From Miscanthus floridulus (Eukaryota; Streptophyta; Magnoliopsida; Poales; Poaceae): a stretch of DNA of 64,000 nt. The notes beneath the pieces are model-generated. The model had not been told where the DNA came from. It did no database searches and worked only from the letters and a program-made list of their open reading frames with translations. Below are positions 10,151-22,252 of this stretch, piece after piece. The DNA is taken from positions 116,194,000 to 116,257,999 of the forward strand of contig NC_089597.1 of NCBI RefSeq assembly GCF_019320115.1, written 5' to 3'. The first letter of the stretch is position 1; each line of letters starts with the position of its first letter. The position numbers and the translations under genes are program-made.

Positions 10151-11306
10151 GGCGTGCAGCAGGAAACACAAGTTTCCCCTTCCCCCTCTGCTCGACCCTA
10201 GGACGCCCCCCTCTTCTTTTCACGACCTCTTCTCCTTCCCTAGCACCTCCCACACAGCAGAAATTACGATGGGAAAAGGAGCAAATTGGATTGAAGAGAA
10301 GATGGATTGATGAAGTGCTGCATATTGGACGCAGATCGGCTTTTCCCCCACCCTTTTTGTTGCTGCACATATTAGATGCTTCTTGATCTTGGGGTTTGCT
10401 GTTTAGAGGAGGTAGAATCATCATTAGGGTTCTGATGTAGGTTCTGCTGATTGACAGCTTGACTGGCGTGGCTGTTTCTATGGTTTCGGCCCTTAAAATG
10501 ACTTTTTCTCCGAATATGGATAATAAGAAAGTTGTACATAATTTAATTATCTTTCTTTTGTAGAAAATTCAGTATTTTTCGCAGACTGTTTCTTCAGATA
10601 TGGATGGTAGAAGCGACTGTTGTTTTCTGAATGTTCAGAAAGTGTTAACGGAGACATGGCCCAATTTTAGGGGACCTTAATGATTAAATATCTGAATATT
10701 TACAACTACAAAGTTGTTGCTCACCTAATGTTATATGGTTTTGTGAAATTTCAGATTTTTTTGGCAAGTGGTTTAGGATATATGGTTCTTTTATCCTTAG
10801 CTGCCTGAAACCGTTGGAGAGTTGTTATAGTCTGTTTTACGCTGCAATTAGCACCTTGTAGCATCTAGAATCAAATTAAAGTAACTAAATAAAAGTTATA
10901 GGTTTTTCTGTAGATTGCTACTATGTATTTGTTTTCTATCATACCTATTATAAATCAAAAGATATAAAATTGTGAAGCAGTGCTGCTGCAATTAGTTAAA
11001 AACCAATACTCGTTTTACTCGTTTATGGGGTTGGGCCGTAGGAGTGCTTTGCCTACTGTTTGCACATGTTTATGTGAGTGTATGCTGAGTTTGTATCCTC
11101 AAACAGGTGGTAGTGCTCCGTATCGCGTCTAGAGCGGTCATCACTTTTGGTTGAAGGCAAGTGAATGTAGCGGTGGTTTGCCACCGTTTTGGCTTGTTAT
11201 TTTCATCATGTTTATAATAATGTCATACCACTAATAACCAAACCTTGTGATCTTTGATTATTCAACATTATTTAATTGTGGTATTATTTATTTATTTATG
11301 GTGATG
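10151..11306. other. Unclassified flank of the Tat insertion
   Basis: AT-rich sequence with a short GC-rich start (10151-10290). I see no gene, intact element or RNA gene. It joins, across the Tat insertion, with the sequence after 55083. Unit B repeats it at 25872-27030 with many single-base indels. Confidence 0.5.
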
Positions 11307-11311
11307 CTATT
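11307..11311. repeat. Target site duplication CTATT, left copy
   Basis: CTATT directly precedes the TGTCGGGGG start of the LTR, and CTATT directly follows the 3' LTR at 55084-55088. This pairs the first 5' LTR of the window with the LTR at 53860-55083. Confidence 0.88.
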
Positions 11312-11429
11312 TGTCGGGGGTCTAATACCGGGGTATCTAATGAGGCGGAATTAATGACCATCGAACGTTGACACTTCCGATCGGACGGGAACGTTGCTGC
11401 GTTTTTTGTCCGAACGACGGAAGACTGGT

Positions 11430-11600
11430 TCCGCCTCGCCCGACTCTCGAGGGCTAGGCTCCGCCTCGCCCGACGGCTAAGGGCTGGCTCCGCATCGCCT
11501 GACCCCATAGGGCTGGCTCCGCCTCGCCCGACCCTCGAGGGCTAGGCTCCGCCTCGCCCGACGGCCGAGGGCAGACTCCGCCTCGCCCGACGAGTACATC
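11430..11600. repeat. Short tandem repeat in U3
   Basis: Roughly 35-bp units with CCGCCTCGCCCGAC followed by a GAGGGC(T/A)GGCT-like tail, about five copies. The 3' LTR at 53860 has more copies (53970-54200), which accounts for much of its extra length. Confidence 0.8.
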
Positions 11601-12142
11601 CTGCGCCTTCATAATGATGAGCACAGGGTACGACATGACATTCGAGTCAAACGCAGCACCAAGGACCATGTCCTGCACCGCGGCAGGAAAGTACCGCCAG
11701 GGTACGACGGGATGGACGCTTTAGACCATTCTGGGCATGGCCGAGTCCGAATGGTGTTGTAGGCACCACCTTCAGCCCTCGGACACGAAACCTGACATAG
11801 ACATACGACAACCACTACGGTCCAAGAAGAGACTCGCGCCCTCTACAGTGACGAACGTACAGTCACCGCGCCGTTCGCTCCCCACAGGGCTACAGGTCAA
11901 CACCCTTGTCCGACACGCCGCCCGGAGGGGCGAGACGGGACGTGACCACTTGCAGATCCGGTAAGGGCATGTCGTCGTCAGCGCATAGGCATCCGGTGAA
12001 CATGCCAATCCCTGACACTGTCTGGCCGTGTCAGCGAGGCTGGCTCAGCGGGAAAGGAGGACCCAACACCTTCCGGGGGGGACTTCTTGGCGTATGGTTT
12101 TTCCCTTTTCTCCCATCTGTAACCCCTGCTCCCCCCTTGGTC

Positions 12143-12150
12143 TATAAAAG
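12143..12150 (+). promoter_or_regulatory. Tat LTR TATA box, unit A
   Basis: TATAAAAG after CCCCCCTTGGTC; conserved at 27881 and 54752 in the other two copies of the LTR. Confidence 0.8.
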
Positions 12151-12473
12151 GGAGGGCAGGCCCCCCACTAAGGGGATCGACTCTTGACAGATAAGTTCAA
12201 CACACACGACACTTCACACACAGCTGAGCAGCGACCAAGCTCTCGGCGACCTTTTCGACCATTCCATCAGAGATTTGGGACCCGTCCATCTCTCGACCGT
12301 TTGTACCCCCTACTACGAACCTTTTTCGGTACTAATAACACGAGCAGCAGCAGACTGGACGTAGGGACGTTCGGCCTGAACTAGTATAAACGTCGTGTCC
12401 TTTAGTGCATCATCCGGGCCTAACGCGCATCAATTATAAATTTACTAGCCGGTGTTTGTTCGAAACACCGACA

Positions 12474-12493
12474 GTTGGCGCGCCAGGTAGGGG
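12474..12493 (+). promoter_or_regulatory. Primer binding site of the Tat element
   Basis: GTTGGCGCGCCAGGTAGGGG directly follows the 5' LTR. This TTGGCGC...GGTAGGGG form is usual in RIRE2/Retand-like Tat elements; I recall a tRNA-Arg primer for that group but cannot verify it here. Unit B has a two-base-longer, altered version at 28213. Confidence 0.75.
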
Positions 12494-12521
12494 CCTTTGC
12501 ACGTTCCAAATCAGGCCTCGG

Positions 12522-15500
12522 ATGGCTAACCACGCAATCAGCTGGGTCCCGGGCACACACGTGTGTTTCGGTGACCTGGACTTCATTGTCACAGGGGGAG
12601 GAGAGTTGGCATTGGCCCATCTCACCATCCAACCTCTCCCCTCCATCAGCTCTGGCTACTGGAGGCTTGAGGGCCAGCTCGGCGTCTCCCTTGGACCCAA
12701 CCATCCAGGGAGCCCCCGCACCGCCTCACCCTCTATCCGAAACGCTCCACACGGAGCGCCTCGATGGCATTTCCGTTCGGTCTCCGCAATGCCGCGGCAA
12801 CCATAAGCCACCTTGTGGCCCAGCACGTGATCTCGTCCCCCACGAACAACGAGTCCGTGGGGATCATCGAAAGCGTCATAGAATCCCTCCATGGCCTCCT
12901 CGCGAAAGGCCCAGGGTCGGACTCTGGCTCTCACTCCGGCAGGGGGAGCCATCATCCCTCCTGGGAATGCTTCATGTGGAAACCTCCGAGGGACACGTCG
13001 AAAGCGCCTCCGAGAAGGAGGTCACCCCGGCGGGCAACCTCGGCGACAGAGCCGAAGGAAGAACTGCGGCCCCGCCCCACGTAGGGGTGGAGCAGCTAAA
13101 AGCCCAAAAATAGGAGATCAACGAGGCCGAACACCAGCTTGTTTGGGAATACACGTTGGTGGATCGGGAGATCGAACGCCGCGGAGACAGTGGGCACGCA
13201 CGCGCTGTAGCCCGCGACATAAACCGAAGGATCATCGCCGACGATGAAACCCTTCCTCGTTTCGCTCTGGCGAGCCAGAACATCGCCGCCTCCATGGCCT
13301 TGCTCCACGGCCTTCCAGAGGCCGCAACGCCCGAGGATCGCCGGGCCCACCGTGAAATCCGCACGCTGCTCGAGCGTGCAGCGGCGCAGCAGGCGAAAAG
13401 CTCGTTGTCTCGACGACATGAGCTCGACACCAGCCAGCGTATGCCCTCAGTATGTCCCACCAGGGATGCCTCAGTCCACCAAGCACCACAAGGTGGTGGG
13501 CAGCACCTTGCGACCCAGATACATCAGCGTCTCAGCCGCGACTGCGACGCACGCAGCACCATCGATGCCCATAGGTGCACCTACGGCGACCCAAGGGAAG
13601 GAGCCCGGCACGGCTATCATCCTAGACGCAGTGGACGCTACGACAGCAGCGAGGACCGGAGCCTGAGCCCCAGCCTGCCAGGCCCTCAGGCCTTTGGCCG
13701 GCACATCCTCAACGCTGCATTCCCACCAAGGTATCGACCACCTACCAATATCCCTAAGTACTCCGGGGAGACAAACCCCGGGCTTTGGCTTGAAGACTAT
13801 CGGCTTGCCTATCAAGCCGGTGGTACGGATAATGATGACTTCATTATCCGCAACCTTCCACTGTTCCTCGCCGATTCGACACGAGCGTGGTTGGAGCACC
13901 TTCCGTCCGACGCCATCCAAGGTTGGGCGGACCTAAGGGAGATCTTTGTGGGAAACTTCTAGGGCATGTACAAGCGTCCTAGGAACCCCTAGGACCTCAA
14001 GAACTATCGCTAGAAGGCCAGCGAAACCCTCTGTGGGTACATCCGGTGCTTCTCCCGACAGTGCAACGAGCTCCTTAACATCGCCGACGCCGACATGATA
14101 GGAGCCTTCCTGTCTGGGACAACCTACGAGTCTTTGGTTCAAAAGCTGGGACGCAAGGGCCCACAGTCCACCAAGGAACTCCTGGACATCGCCACCAGCC
14201 ACACCTCAGGAGAGGAGGCGGTCAGAGCAATCTTCGACCGTTCCGATGGCAAGGCGAGGCAGGACGAGGGCGCCAGCGAAGGCGCCTCCAACCGTTCTAC
14301 CAAAAGAAAGAATAAGAAGCAACGGCGCGACGACTCGCTCGTGGCCGCTGCCGACCGCAAGGAACGGAGGGCACTCTGAATCACTTCGAAAAAAATGCTC
14401 GAAGGGCTATGCTCGAACCACGCCTTTCCCATAAAACATCTACTCAAGGACTGTGGCCTCATGCGGAAGTTCTTGGCCGGAAGCACCAACAAAGGGGAGC
14501 AGGGGAAGGAACCTGCCCCAACTACCAACAACACCGAGGAGAAGGACGATGGCTTTCTAATGCCGAATGGCTGCCTTATGATCTTCGGAGGGTCGGCGGC
14601 CTATGACTCCAAACGTCGTCAGAAGGTCACCCGCCGCAAAGTCTACATGGCCCAACCGGCCACACCTCCCTTCCTCCGGTGGTCGGAGTCCGCCATAACC
14701 TTCGACCGGACCGACCATCTGGATACCATCCCCCACCTAGGGAGGTATCCGCTTGTCGTTGACCCGATCATCAGCCCAAAGCGGCTCACCAAAGTACTGA
14801 TGGACAGAGGCAGCGACCTCAACATCGTGTACGCCAAGACACTCGACGAGATGGGCATCGACCGGACGAACCTCCGCCCAACCTGAGCACCCTTTCACGG
14901 CATTGTGCCCGGAAAACAGGCCATGCCACTAGGACAGATCGATCTGCCCATCACCTTTGGGGATCAGTTCAATTACAGGACCGAGACCCTTACCTTCGAG
15001 GTGGTCGGGTTCCTTAGAACCTTCCATGCCATCTTGGGACGACCATGCTACGCGAAGTTCATGGCCGTCCCCAACTACACATACCTCAAGCTGAAGATGC
15101 CAGGCCCCCACGGGGTCATCACCGTCGGCACCTCCTTCTAGCGGGCCTATGAGTGTGAGGTCAAGTGCTGCAGCCATGCCACAGCAATCGTCGCCTTCGG
15201 GGAACTCGCCGCCCTCAAGGAGGAGGTCGCCGAAGAAGCGCCCAACGCAAAGAAATCAACCGGGTCATTCGAATCGACAGAGGGCTCCAAGGAGGTCCTC
15301 ATAGACCCTAGTAGCTTCGAGGGTAAAACAGTACGCATTGGTACTGCGCTGTCCTCTGAATAGGAAAGCACGCTCGTCGACTTCCTCTGCAACAACAAAG
15401 ACATCTTTGCGTGGAAACCCTTAGATATGCCAGACATCCCGAGGGAGGTCGCCGAGCATACCTTGAAAATCCACCCAGGCTCCAAGCTGGTGAAGCAACG

Positions 15501-18500
15501 CCTACGCCGCTTCGATGAGGAAAAGCGCAGGGCCATCGGTGAAGAGATAGCAAAACTGTTGGCCGCCGGATTCATCAGGGAAGTACACCACCCAGAGTGG
15601 TTAGCAAATCCCGTTGTTGTATGAAAGAAGAGCGGGAAATGTAGGATGTGTGTCGACTACACGGGTCTCAACAAGGCGTGCCCAAAGGACCCATTTCCTT
15701 TGCTGTGCATAGACCAAATAGTCAATTCTACCTCAGGGTGCGAAACCCTCTGCTTCCTTGACGCGTACTCCGGCTACCACCAAATCGTGATGAGAGAATC
15801 CGACCAGCTCGCAACGTCTTTTATCACCCCCTTCGGATCGTTCTGCTACATCTCAATGCCGTTCAGTCTAAAGAACACTGGGGCTACTTACCAGCGCTGT
15901 ATGCTCAACTGCTTCGAGGACCTCATCAGGCAAACCATTGAGGCCTACGTCGACGACATCGTAGTTAAGTCCAAACGGGCTGGCCACCTTGTCACCGATC
16001 TTGAACAAACCTTTGCTAAACTCTGGGCAAATGGCATCAAACTTAATCCCGAGAAGTGTGTTTTCGGGGTCCCGAGGGGCATGCTGCTCGGCTTCATCAT
16101 CTCCGAGCATGGCATCGAAGCCAACCCGAAGAAAATCTCAGCCATCACAAGGATGGGCCCGATCCAGAGCATAAAGGGGTTTCAGCGGATCATAGGGTGC
16201 CTCGTCGCCCTCAGCCAATTCATCTCGCACCTCGGCGAATGAGGACTCCCCCTTTATCGACTCCTGAAGAAAGCCAACCGCTTCGAGTGGACAGCCAAGG
16301 CCCAGGAGGCGCTTGACATGGTCAAGCTACTTAAAACAAAACCTTTGGTCCTAGTTCCTCCAAGCGACGGAGAATCCCTCCTACTGTACATAGCGGCCAC
16401 CACGCAAGTGGTTAGCGCTGCCCTAGTAGTAGAGCGGAAAGAAGAGGGGCACGCCCTCAAGGTGTAGCGCCCTGTGTACTTCATCAGCAAGGTACTATCT
16501 GACTCCAAAACCCGCTACTCCCAAATCCAGAAACTCCTATATGCTGTCCTCATCACCAAGAGGAAGCTACGCTATTACTTCGAGTCACACCCTGTGACTG
16601 TCGTAACATCATGCCCCCTTGGCGAAGTCGTCCATAGCCAGGACACCACAGGAAGAACCGCAAAGTGGGCACTCGAGCTGATGGATCAAGGCATCGCGTA
16701 TACCCCCCAAACGGTGATCAAGTCCTAGGTGCTGGCTGACTTCATCGCGGAGTGGACCGAGGTCCAGATGCCGCTGGCGGTCATCGATCAAGAGTACTGG
16801 ACAATGTACTTCGATGGGCCCCTGATGAAGAAGGGCACCGGTGCGGGGCTGGTCTTCGTATCACCCCTCGGGGTCCGCATAAGGTACATGGTTTGGCTCC
16901 ATTTCCCCTCATCAAATAATATGGCCGAATACGAGGCACTCGTCAATGGCCTACGCATCGCCATCGAGCTGGGCATCCGATGCCTCAACATTTGGGGTGA
17001 CTCTCAGTTGGTCATTAACCAAGTCATGAAGGAGTCCAGCTGCCACAACGCCAAGATGGTTGCGTACTGCCAAGAAGTCCGACGGCTGGAGGACAAATTC
17101 GACGGCCTCAAACTTAATCACATCCTGAGGCGCCTCAACAAGGCGGCCGATGCACTCACGAAGGCGATGTCTGGTCAAGAGCCGGTGCGAATGGGCATCT
17201 TCGCCAGCGACCAACACAAACCCTCAGTGCGCTATGAAGGGTCAGAGCGGGCCGACGATGGCCTATCTAATCCAGCCCCGGGGGCTGACCAACCGATGGC
17301 TCCACCCGGTCCCGATGTCATGGAACTTGAAGAGGATCCAACAGTAGAGCCCGACCCTCTGGACGACTGGAGAACGCTCTACCTCAACTACCTCCTCCAC
17401 GACACACTACCGATGGACAAGATGGAAGCTCGACGGCTCGCACGTCGTGCCAAGTCCTTCGTTCTTGTAGAGGGCGAACTCTACAAACGGAGCCACACCG
17501 GGATCCTGCAGCTCTGTATCCCCAGCGAATAGGGAAGACTTCTGCTGAGCGACATCCACGGTGGGGTCTGCGGTCACCATGCCGCGCCGAGGACCTTGGT
17601 TGGAAACGCATTCCGACAGGGCTTCTACTAGCCCACTACAGTAGCCGACGCCGAGCAAATCGTACGCACCTGCGAAGGGTGTCAATACTACGCTCAACAA
17701 ACTCACCTCCTAGCCCAGACACTCTAGATGATCCCCATCATGTGGCCCTTCCCGGTCTGGGGGCTCGACCTGGTTGGGCCACTCAAAAAGGCGCCCGGGG
17801 GCTTCACCCACCTACTTGTCATCGTAGACAAGTTTACAAAATGGATCGAAGCTCGACCGATCTCCACGATCAAATCTGAGCAAGCTGTGTTGTTCTTCCT
17901 TGACACTATCCATCGCTTTGGAGTATCAAACTCCATCATCATAGACAACGGCATGTAGTTCACTGGCAAGAAATTCATTCAATTCTGTGATGAACAACAC
18001 ATCCGGATCGATTGGGCGACCGTCGCGCACCCCCGGACGAACGGGCAGGTCGAGCGTGCAAATGGCATGCTCCTGTAGGGCCACAAGCCCAGGATCTTCA
18101 ACTGGTTGAACAAGTTCGGTGCACGCTAGGTCACCGAGCTCCCAGCAGTGCTCTGGAGCCTAAGGATGACTCCCAATCGGGCCACCGGCTACACACCTTT
18201 CTTCATGGTCTACGGTTCCGAGGCCGTTCTCCCAACAGACCTCGACTATGGAGCGCCAAGAATCAGAGCATACGACGAATAGGGAGCCGAGGCATCCCAC
18301 CAAGACGCCATGGACCACCTAGACGAAGCCCACGACATCGCCCTCCTCCATTCGGCCAAGTACTAGCAGGCGTTGCGACGGTACCATAGCCGACGGGTGT
18401 GGGACTAAACCTTCAACATCGGAGACCTTGTCCTCTGCCTTGTACAGAGCAACAAGGATCGCCACAAACTCTCCCCACCCTGGGAGGGGCCATATGTCAT

Positions 18501-18603
18501 CGCGGAAGTACTCCGGCCAGGCACCTACGAGTTGAAAACCATCAACGGTGAGGTCTTCACCAACGCTTGGAACATTGAGCAGCTATGTCGCTTTTACCCT
18601 TAA
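12522..18603 (+). pseudogene. Tat-type gag-pol polyprotein, unit A (stops, nearly one frame)
   Basis: The order is gag, protease, RT, RNase H, integrase. Gag starts at the ATG at 12522, changes frame at least twice before 13100, then stays in one frame; its core is GLWLEDYRLAYQAGG at about 13780, with RAWLEHLPSDAIQGW further on. The protease has an altered active-site stretch (LMDRGSDLNIVYAKTL at 14800-14850). RT (15646-16240) has FLDAYSGYHQI and YVDDIVVKS. RNase H (16795-17180) has YFDGPLMKKGTGAG, AEYEALVNGL and WGDSQLVINQV. Integrase (17540-18600) has a HH..CEGC zinc site, the WGLDLVGP and IIDNG aspartates, and the NGQVERANG glutamate. About 20 in-frame stops (roughly 15 TAG, 4 TGA, 1 TAA) precede the natural TAA at 18601-18603, so it is inactive. 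Confidence 0.9.
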
Positions 18604-18662
18604 ATAAACGCATACTTTTCCTTATCAGTTTTTGTCCTCAGAAATCCTGATCTTTAGTGACA

Positions 18663-18692
18663 TCCGACCCTTGCAAACTACCAGGGGTCGGA
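18663..18692. other. Hairpin, module 1 of the Tat spacer
   Basis: TCCGACCC and GGGTCGGA, 8-bp arms, followed by ACTCGGGGGCTGAT. Confidence 0.75.
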
Positions 18693-19358
18693 CCTTACTC
18701 GGGGGCTGATGTAAGTGATATAAGTACGTTTATCTTGCGAACACTTCCTATGTTACCTTTGCAAACATTCTCTAAGTTTTCCATTCTTCTCATAACAAGT
18801 CCTAAGGGCTAGGATTTCGGGAACAAATCCTGAGTACAACTGGTAGGACTGTAGGAAACCCACGCCCCAGCGGCTATGACCTCCTTGCTCACCAGCGTGA
18901 TCAGAACTATTTCACCCACACTCCTAGCCTTTACAACCTAAGCCATGGGAAGGGTCAGAGGGCACCAAAACCTCTTCTACAAAAAGAGGAAGCTGAAAGC
19001 TGTTTGCCATAACAAAAGATGAAAATTTGTTCATTCTTTGCACAAATTTGCCACTTACAAAGTGATTTCATCACGAAAAGGACTAATATACTCTTAAATT
19101 CAAAGGACTGTTCACTTGGGGGCTCCCCCACAAACTTATTCAATTACAGTCTCTACCTAGCTTTACTATGGGTACTACTCCCGCCACCGTGCCACGCCCT
19201 CCATCGGCAACATCCGGGCATGTACACGGGCCAGTTCGTCTACTGCCGCCGCCGCGCCATGCTCTCCATCGGCAACATCCCACCGCTCTGTGGGATCCTC
19301 GAAGGCGTCGTCATCTGCAACGTCGAGCACCACGCCGGCTACTACGGTGCCCCTCCGC

Positions 19359-19478
19359 CGGGGCATCCAGGGACTACGCCATCGTCAACAGCCGTGACCC
19401 TAACAACGGCGCCTCCGTCGGGGCATCTAGGGACTACGCCATCGTCATCTACCGCAACCCCGACAACGGCGTCTGGGC
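19359..19478. repeat. 60-bp tandem duplication in the Tat spacer
   Basis: Two adjacent 60-bp units starting CGGGGCATC.AGGGACTACG. The copy in unit B is at about 35158-35276 and has one G fewer. Confidence 0.88.
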
Positions 19479-19777
19479 AGGGGGCGCCTCCCGCCGAAGG
19501 AAGGCCGCAACGCACGATGGCAAAGCCAACGATGTTCGACACCCTCCTGTGCCCCTCCTCCTTCGGCAGCAGCGGCCCCTCCTCGGCACCATCTTATCTA
19601 CGTTGGATGACCTCTGGCTCGACATCACACTCCAGATTCACGAGAGGATCCATGAGTTCTTCTCCCCCTGGTATTACCCTCTCTTACTTAGGAACCGTTG
19701 CATTCGGTGGAAAGGAAGGAGAAGAGGTGGTGGCTCAGAGGCTGGCAAGGAAGTGGGACGAGAACTCCCCTCCCCCC

Positions 19778-19785
19778 TATTTAAA
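19778..19785 (+). promoter_or_regulatory. Possible internal plus-strand TATA box
   Basis: TATTTAAA in a C-rich context (CCCTCCCCCC before, GAAGGGGCTCAGCAGC after), similar in layout to the LTR promoters of this window. No clear product downstream. Confidence 0.3.
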
Positions 19786-20783
19786 GAAGGGGCTCAGCAG
19801 CTGAGGAAAGGCGAAAGGTTGGGACAAAAAACTCTCTGCCTTCCCCTATTCAATGCAAATGCAAAATCAATGCTGACAGAAATCTAAGGGGACGCGCTCT
19901 GGTCGACAAGACGTCGCTTGGTCAAACAGGACATTGCCTGGGCGTGGCCCGCCACTAATGCGCCCTGGGCGCGAGAACTAGGGCACACTCGCATGCAGGT
20001 GACTCTCCGCTTCCCCAGGTAGGATCATGGAACGACCCAATGATGGAACCCCCGTCTAGGGGGAGCCCAACGGGCCTCCTGGGTCGATCGAGTGGCCCAG
20101 GTAAAACAACAAACGAACGACCGCTGAAAGATAAGTACCTCTGTTTACTTACTTTGAGTGTTAATTTCTTTGCCGAGCCTCCGACCCTAGCAACAACAAA
20201 GGCACGGACATTGCTCGGGGGCTGCCGAGGGTGTCTATTTGTTTAGACACCCTCTTCGCCTGACCCCTCCTTACGTTTAAAACCAGGAGCGCGGTGTGTG
20301 GGTATAAAACTTTGAATACAACTGGATGAACCGCCAGACCCTATGCCTCGACAGCTACGGTGTTTTTTGTTCACCAGCATAATCAAACTCATAGTTCCCC
20401 ACACCGCAAGCCTCAGCTCCTGCCTTCCCGAGAAGGGTTCAAAGGGGTCCCCCTGTAGAACCTCCTTCGAGGACAAGCTGTTAGGATGCCTAAATCAATC
20501 GAGCGGCTCGGATCGCCACTGAGAGACAGGAAACAAAAAATAGCGATGCTTATGCAGGTTACGCCGACCTCATCACAAACATCAGGCCCGAAACCCACAC
20601 GGACATGTCTGGTAGGAGCTTCCCATCGCTCATATCACCAAGGTAACGTTGCCAACCCCCACTTTCATTTCAATTAAGTGATATACTAAATCCATACATC
20701 CAAGCGTTGCATATGCAAATCCCTGCATCTCAACGCTTCGTGTCGCATCACGAAGCGGCAGCCGCCTCATTCAATATGAGCGG

Positions 20784-21775
20784 CGATCGACTGAGGTTCG
20801 AAGGTCGGCCCACGAAGGGCTCGAGGCCGCCTCGCATCAAACAGAGCCAGGGGAGAAAAACAAAGATGAGCCCCAGCGGCCTTGCCCGACCCCGCTCGGA
20901 AGCGGATAGGGACATCTTGACCTTTCTCGTTCGATTCTAACCCCGAGCCAAACCCACAGAATCTCCATCGAGGAGAGGCCAACGGGCCACCTGAGCCCAA
21001 CGAATGGCTCGGGCATCTACCGGGAGGAGGGTTAAGAAGTAGTGGAATGCCACATAAGGGCTCTACCGACCCCATCAGCGAATGATGGATCTGGATTCCA
21101 CACGAACATACCCGTTAGTGAGCTCATTGAGCGTGACACTCGAGCCATCAAGGCAAGTATCATCAACTCAGCCCCTCCAGTTGCGGAAACCGAGGACGGG
21201 GTAACGCGTGAAGACACGGCTGACCCCTATCATACCCTAACAGGCTCGGGGGCTCGAGCCGTTCGATCCAAGATCGAGAGACCAAGGTTTGAAGGCTGGC
21301 CCACGAAGGGTCCGGGACCGCCTCGCGTCGAACAAGAGCCAGGGGAGAAAACGCAGATGAACCTTAGCGGCCTTTACCCAACCCGCATTGAGGCGGATAG
21401 GGTCATCTCAACCTTCTGGTTCAATCCAGCCTCTAGCCGAGCCCATAGAAACCCCATTGAGGGGGAATCTGTTGAAGGCGGGGCAAGGACCAACGGAATT
21501 CCACCCGAGGCTTTGCCGACTCTGTCGCAAAGCAACGGGATCGGATTCCGCCCAAACATCCCCGTTAGCGAGCCCATTAAGCACATCGCTCGAGCCATCG
21601 AGGCAAGTGACGTTACCTTAACCCCTCTAGTTGTGAAAAACTGCGGACGGGGCAACAGTCACAAAGACAAACCGACCCTTGACCGAATCCCCACCACGCG
21701 TGGGGGCTCGGGGAAGGCCGGGACAGCAATAAGACCGAACGTACGGTCACACAGCGATCACCGAAATCCTAAGTA
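20784..21775. repeat. Diverged tandem duplication of about 490 bp in the Tat spacer
   Basis: The GATCGA(C/G)...GGCCCACGAAGGG...GAGCCAGGGGAGAAAA..CA.AGATGA order occurs at 20784 and again at 21272, and later landmarks (GCGGATAGGG.CATCT, AATC.CCATCGAGG) repeat in step. Confidence 0.82.
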
Positions 21776-21832
21776 AGGGGTACGTGCGAACACAAGCGTA
21801 AGTTCGCTACCCTCGCTCCAGTCTCTAGTAAC

Positions 21833-21863
21833 ATCCGACCCCAGCAACCGCAGGGGGTCGGAT
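21833..21863. other. Hairpin, module 3 of the Tat spacer
   Basis: ATCCGACCCC and GGGGTCGGAT, perfect 10-bp arms with an 11-nt loop, followed by ACTTGGGAGCTGATAA. Confidence 0.85.
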
Positions 21864-22252
21864 CTCACTTGGGAGCTGATAAAGGTACGAGTACCTCCTT
21901 TCTTTACTTTTTGAAATAGTCATTACATCAGACCTCCTCCTCGCATCAAGACTGGCGGCAAGGTTCAGGGGAACAGATTGGTGAAACAGCAAAAAAACCC
22001 ACTCCTAGATGGCTACGGTAATTTTGCTCACCAGCGCGATCAAAATTTCCCCTAAACACCTCAGGCCCTACGGTCTTAACAAACGGAAGGGTCGGTCGCA
22101 TAAATCTTTTTTCATTGCAAAAAGGGAAGAAGGTAAGATCAAACAAACAAAACAAAATTGTGAAACAAAGCCACGAATCCATTTTCAGACACAAAAGAAC
22201 TGACACTTGTTCACATATTACGGATAAATGTTTATCGAACTGATTCAACTAA

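Larger units (their letters stand above)
11312..12473 (+). mobile_element. 5' LTR of the main Tat-type element, unit A
   Basis: The LTR begins TGTCGGGGGTC and ends AAACACCGACA, a short terminal inverted repeat (TGTCGG/CCGACA). It carries a tandem CCGCCTCGCCCGAC array (11430-11600) and a TATA box at 12143. A primer binding site follows at once. The LTR at 53860 is the matching 3' copy; the copy at 27033 is its duplicate. Confidence 0.9.
18604..22252 (+). other. 3' spacer of the Tat element between pol and the antisense gene, unit A
   Basis: A long non-coding region typical of Tat elements. It is built from about three diverged modules, anchored by TCCGACCC...GGGTCGGA hairpins followed by CTCGGGGGCTGAT-like purine tracts (18655-18710, 20175-20230, 21826-21880), each followed by a GCTACGG..TCACCAGC segment. 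A 60-bp duplication (19359-19478), a roughly 490-bp duplication (20784-21775) and a TATTTAAA box (19778) lie inside. Open frames here, including one of 261 codons at 19019, show no domain and follow the repeats. Confidence 0.7.

Noticed and set aside
13471..13920. Minus-strand open frame of 149 codons inside gag
   Set aside because: Shadow of the gag frame in GC-rich sequence; no independent support.
19019..19804. Long plus-strand open frame (261 codons) in the Tat spacer
   Set aside because: It spans tandem duplications and low-complexity GC-rich text, has no domain, and its unit B copy shifts frame after a one-base change; most likely chance.
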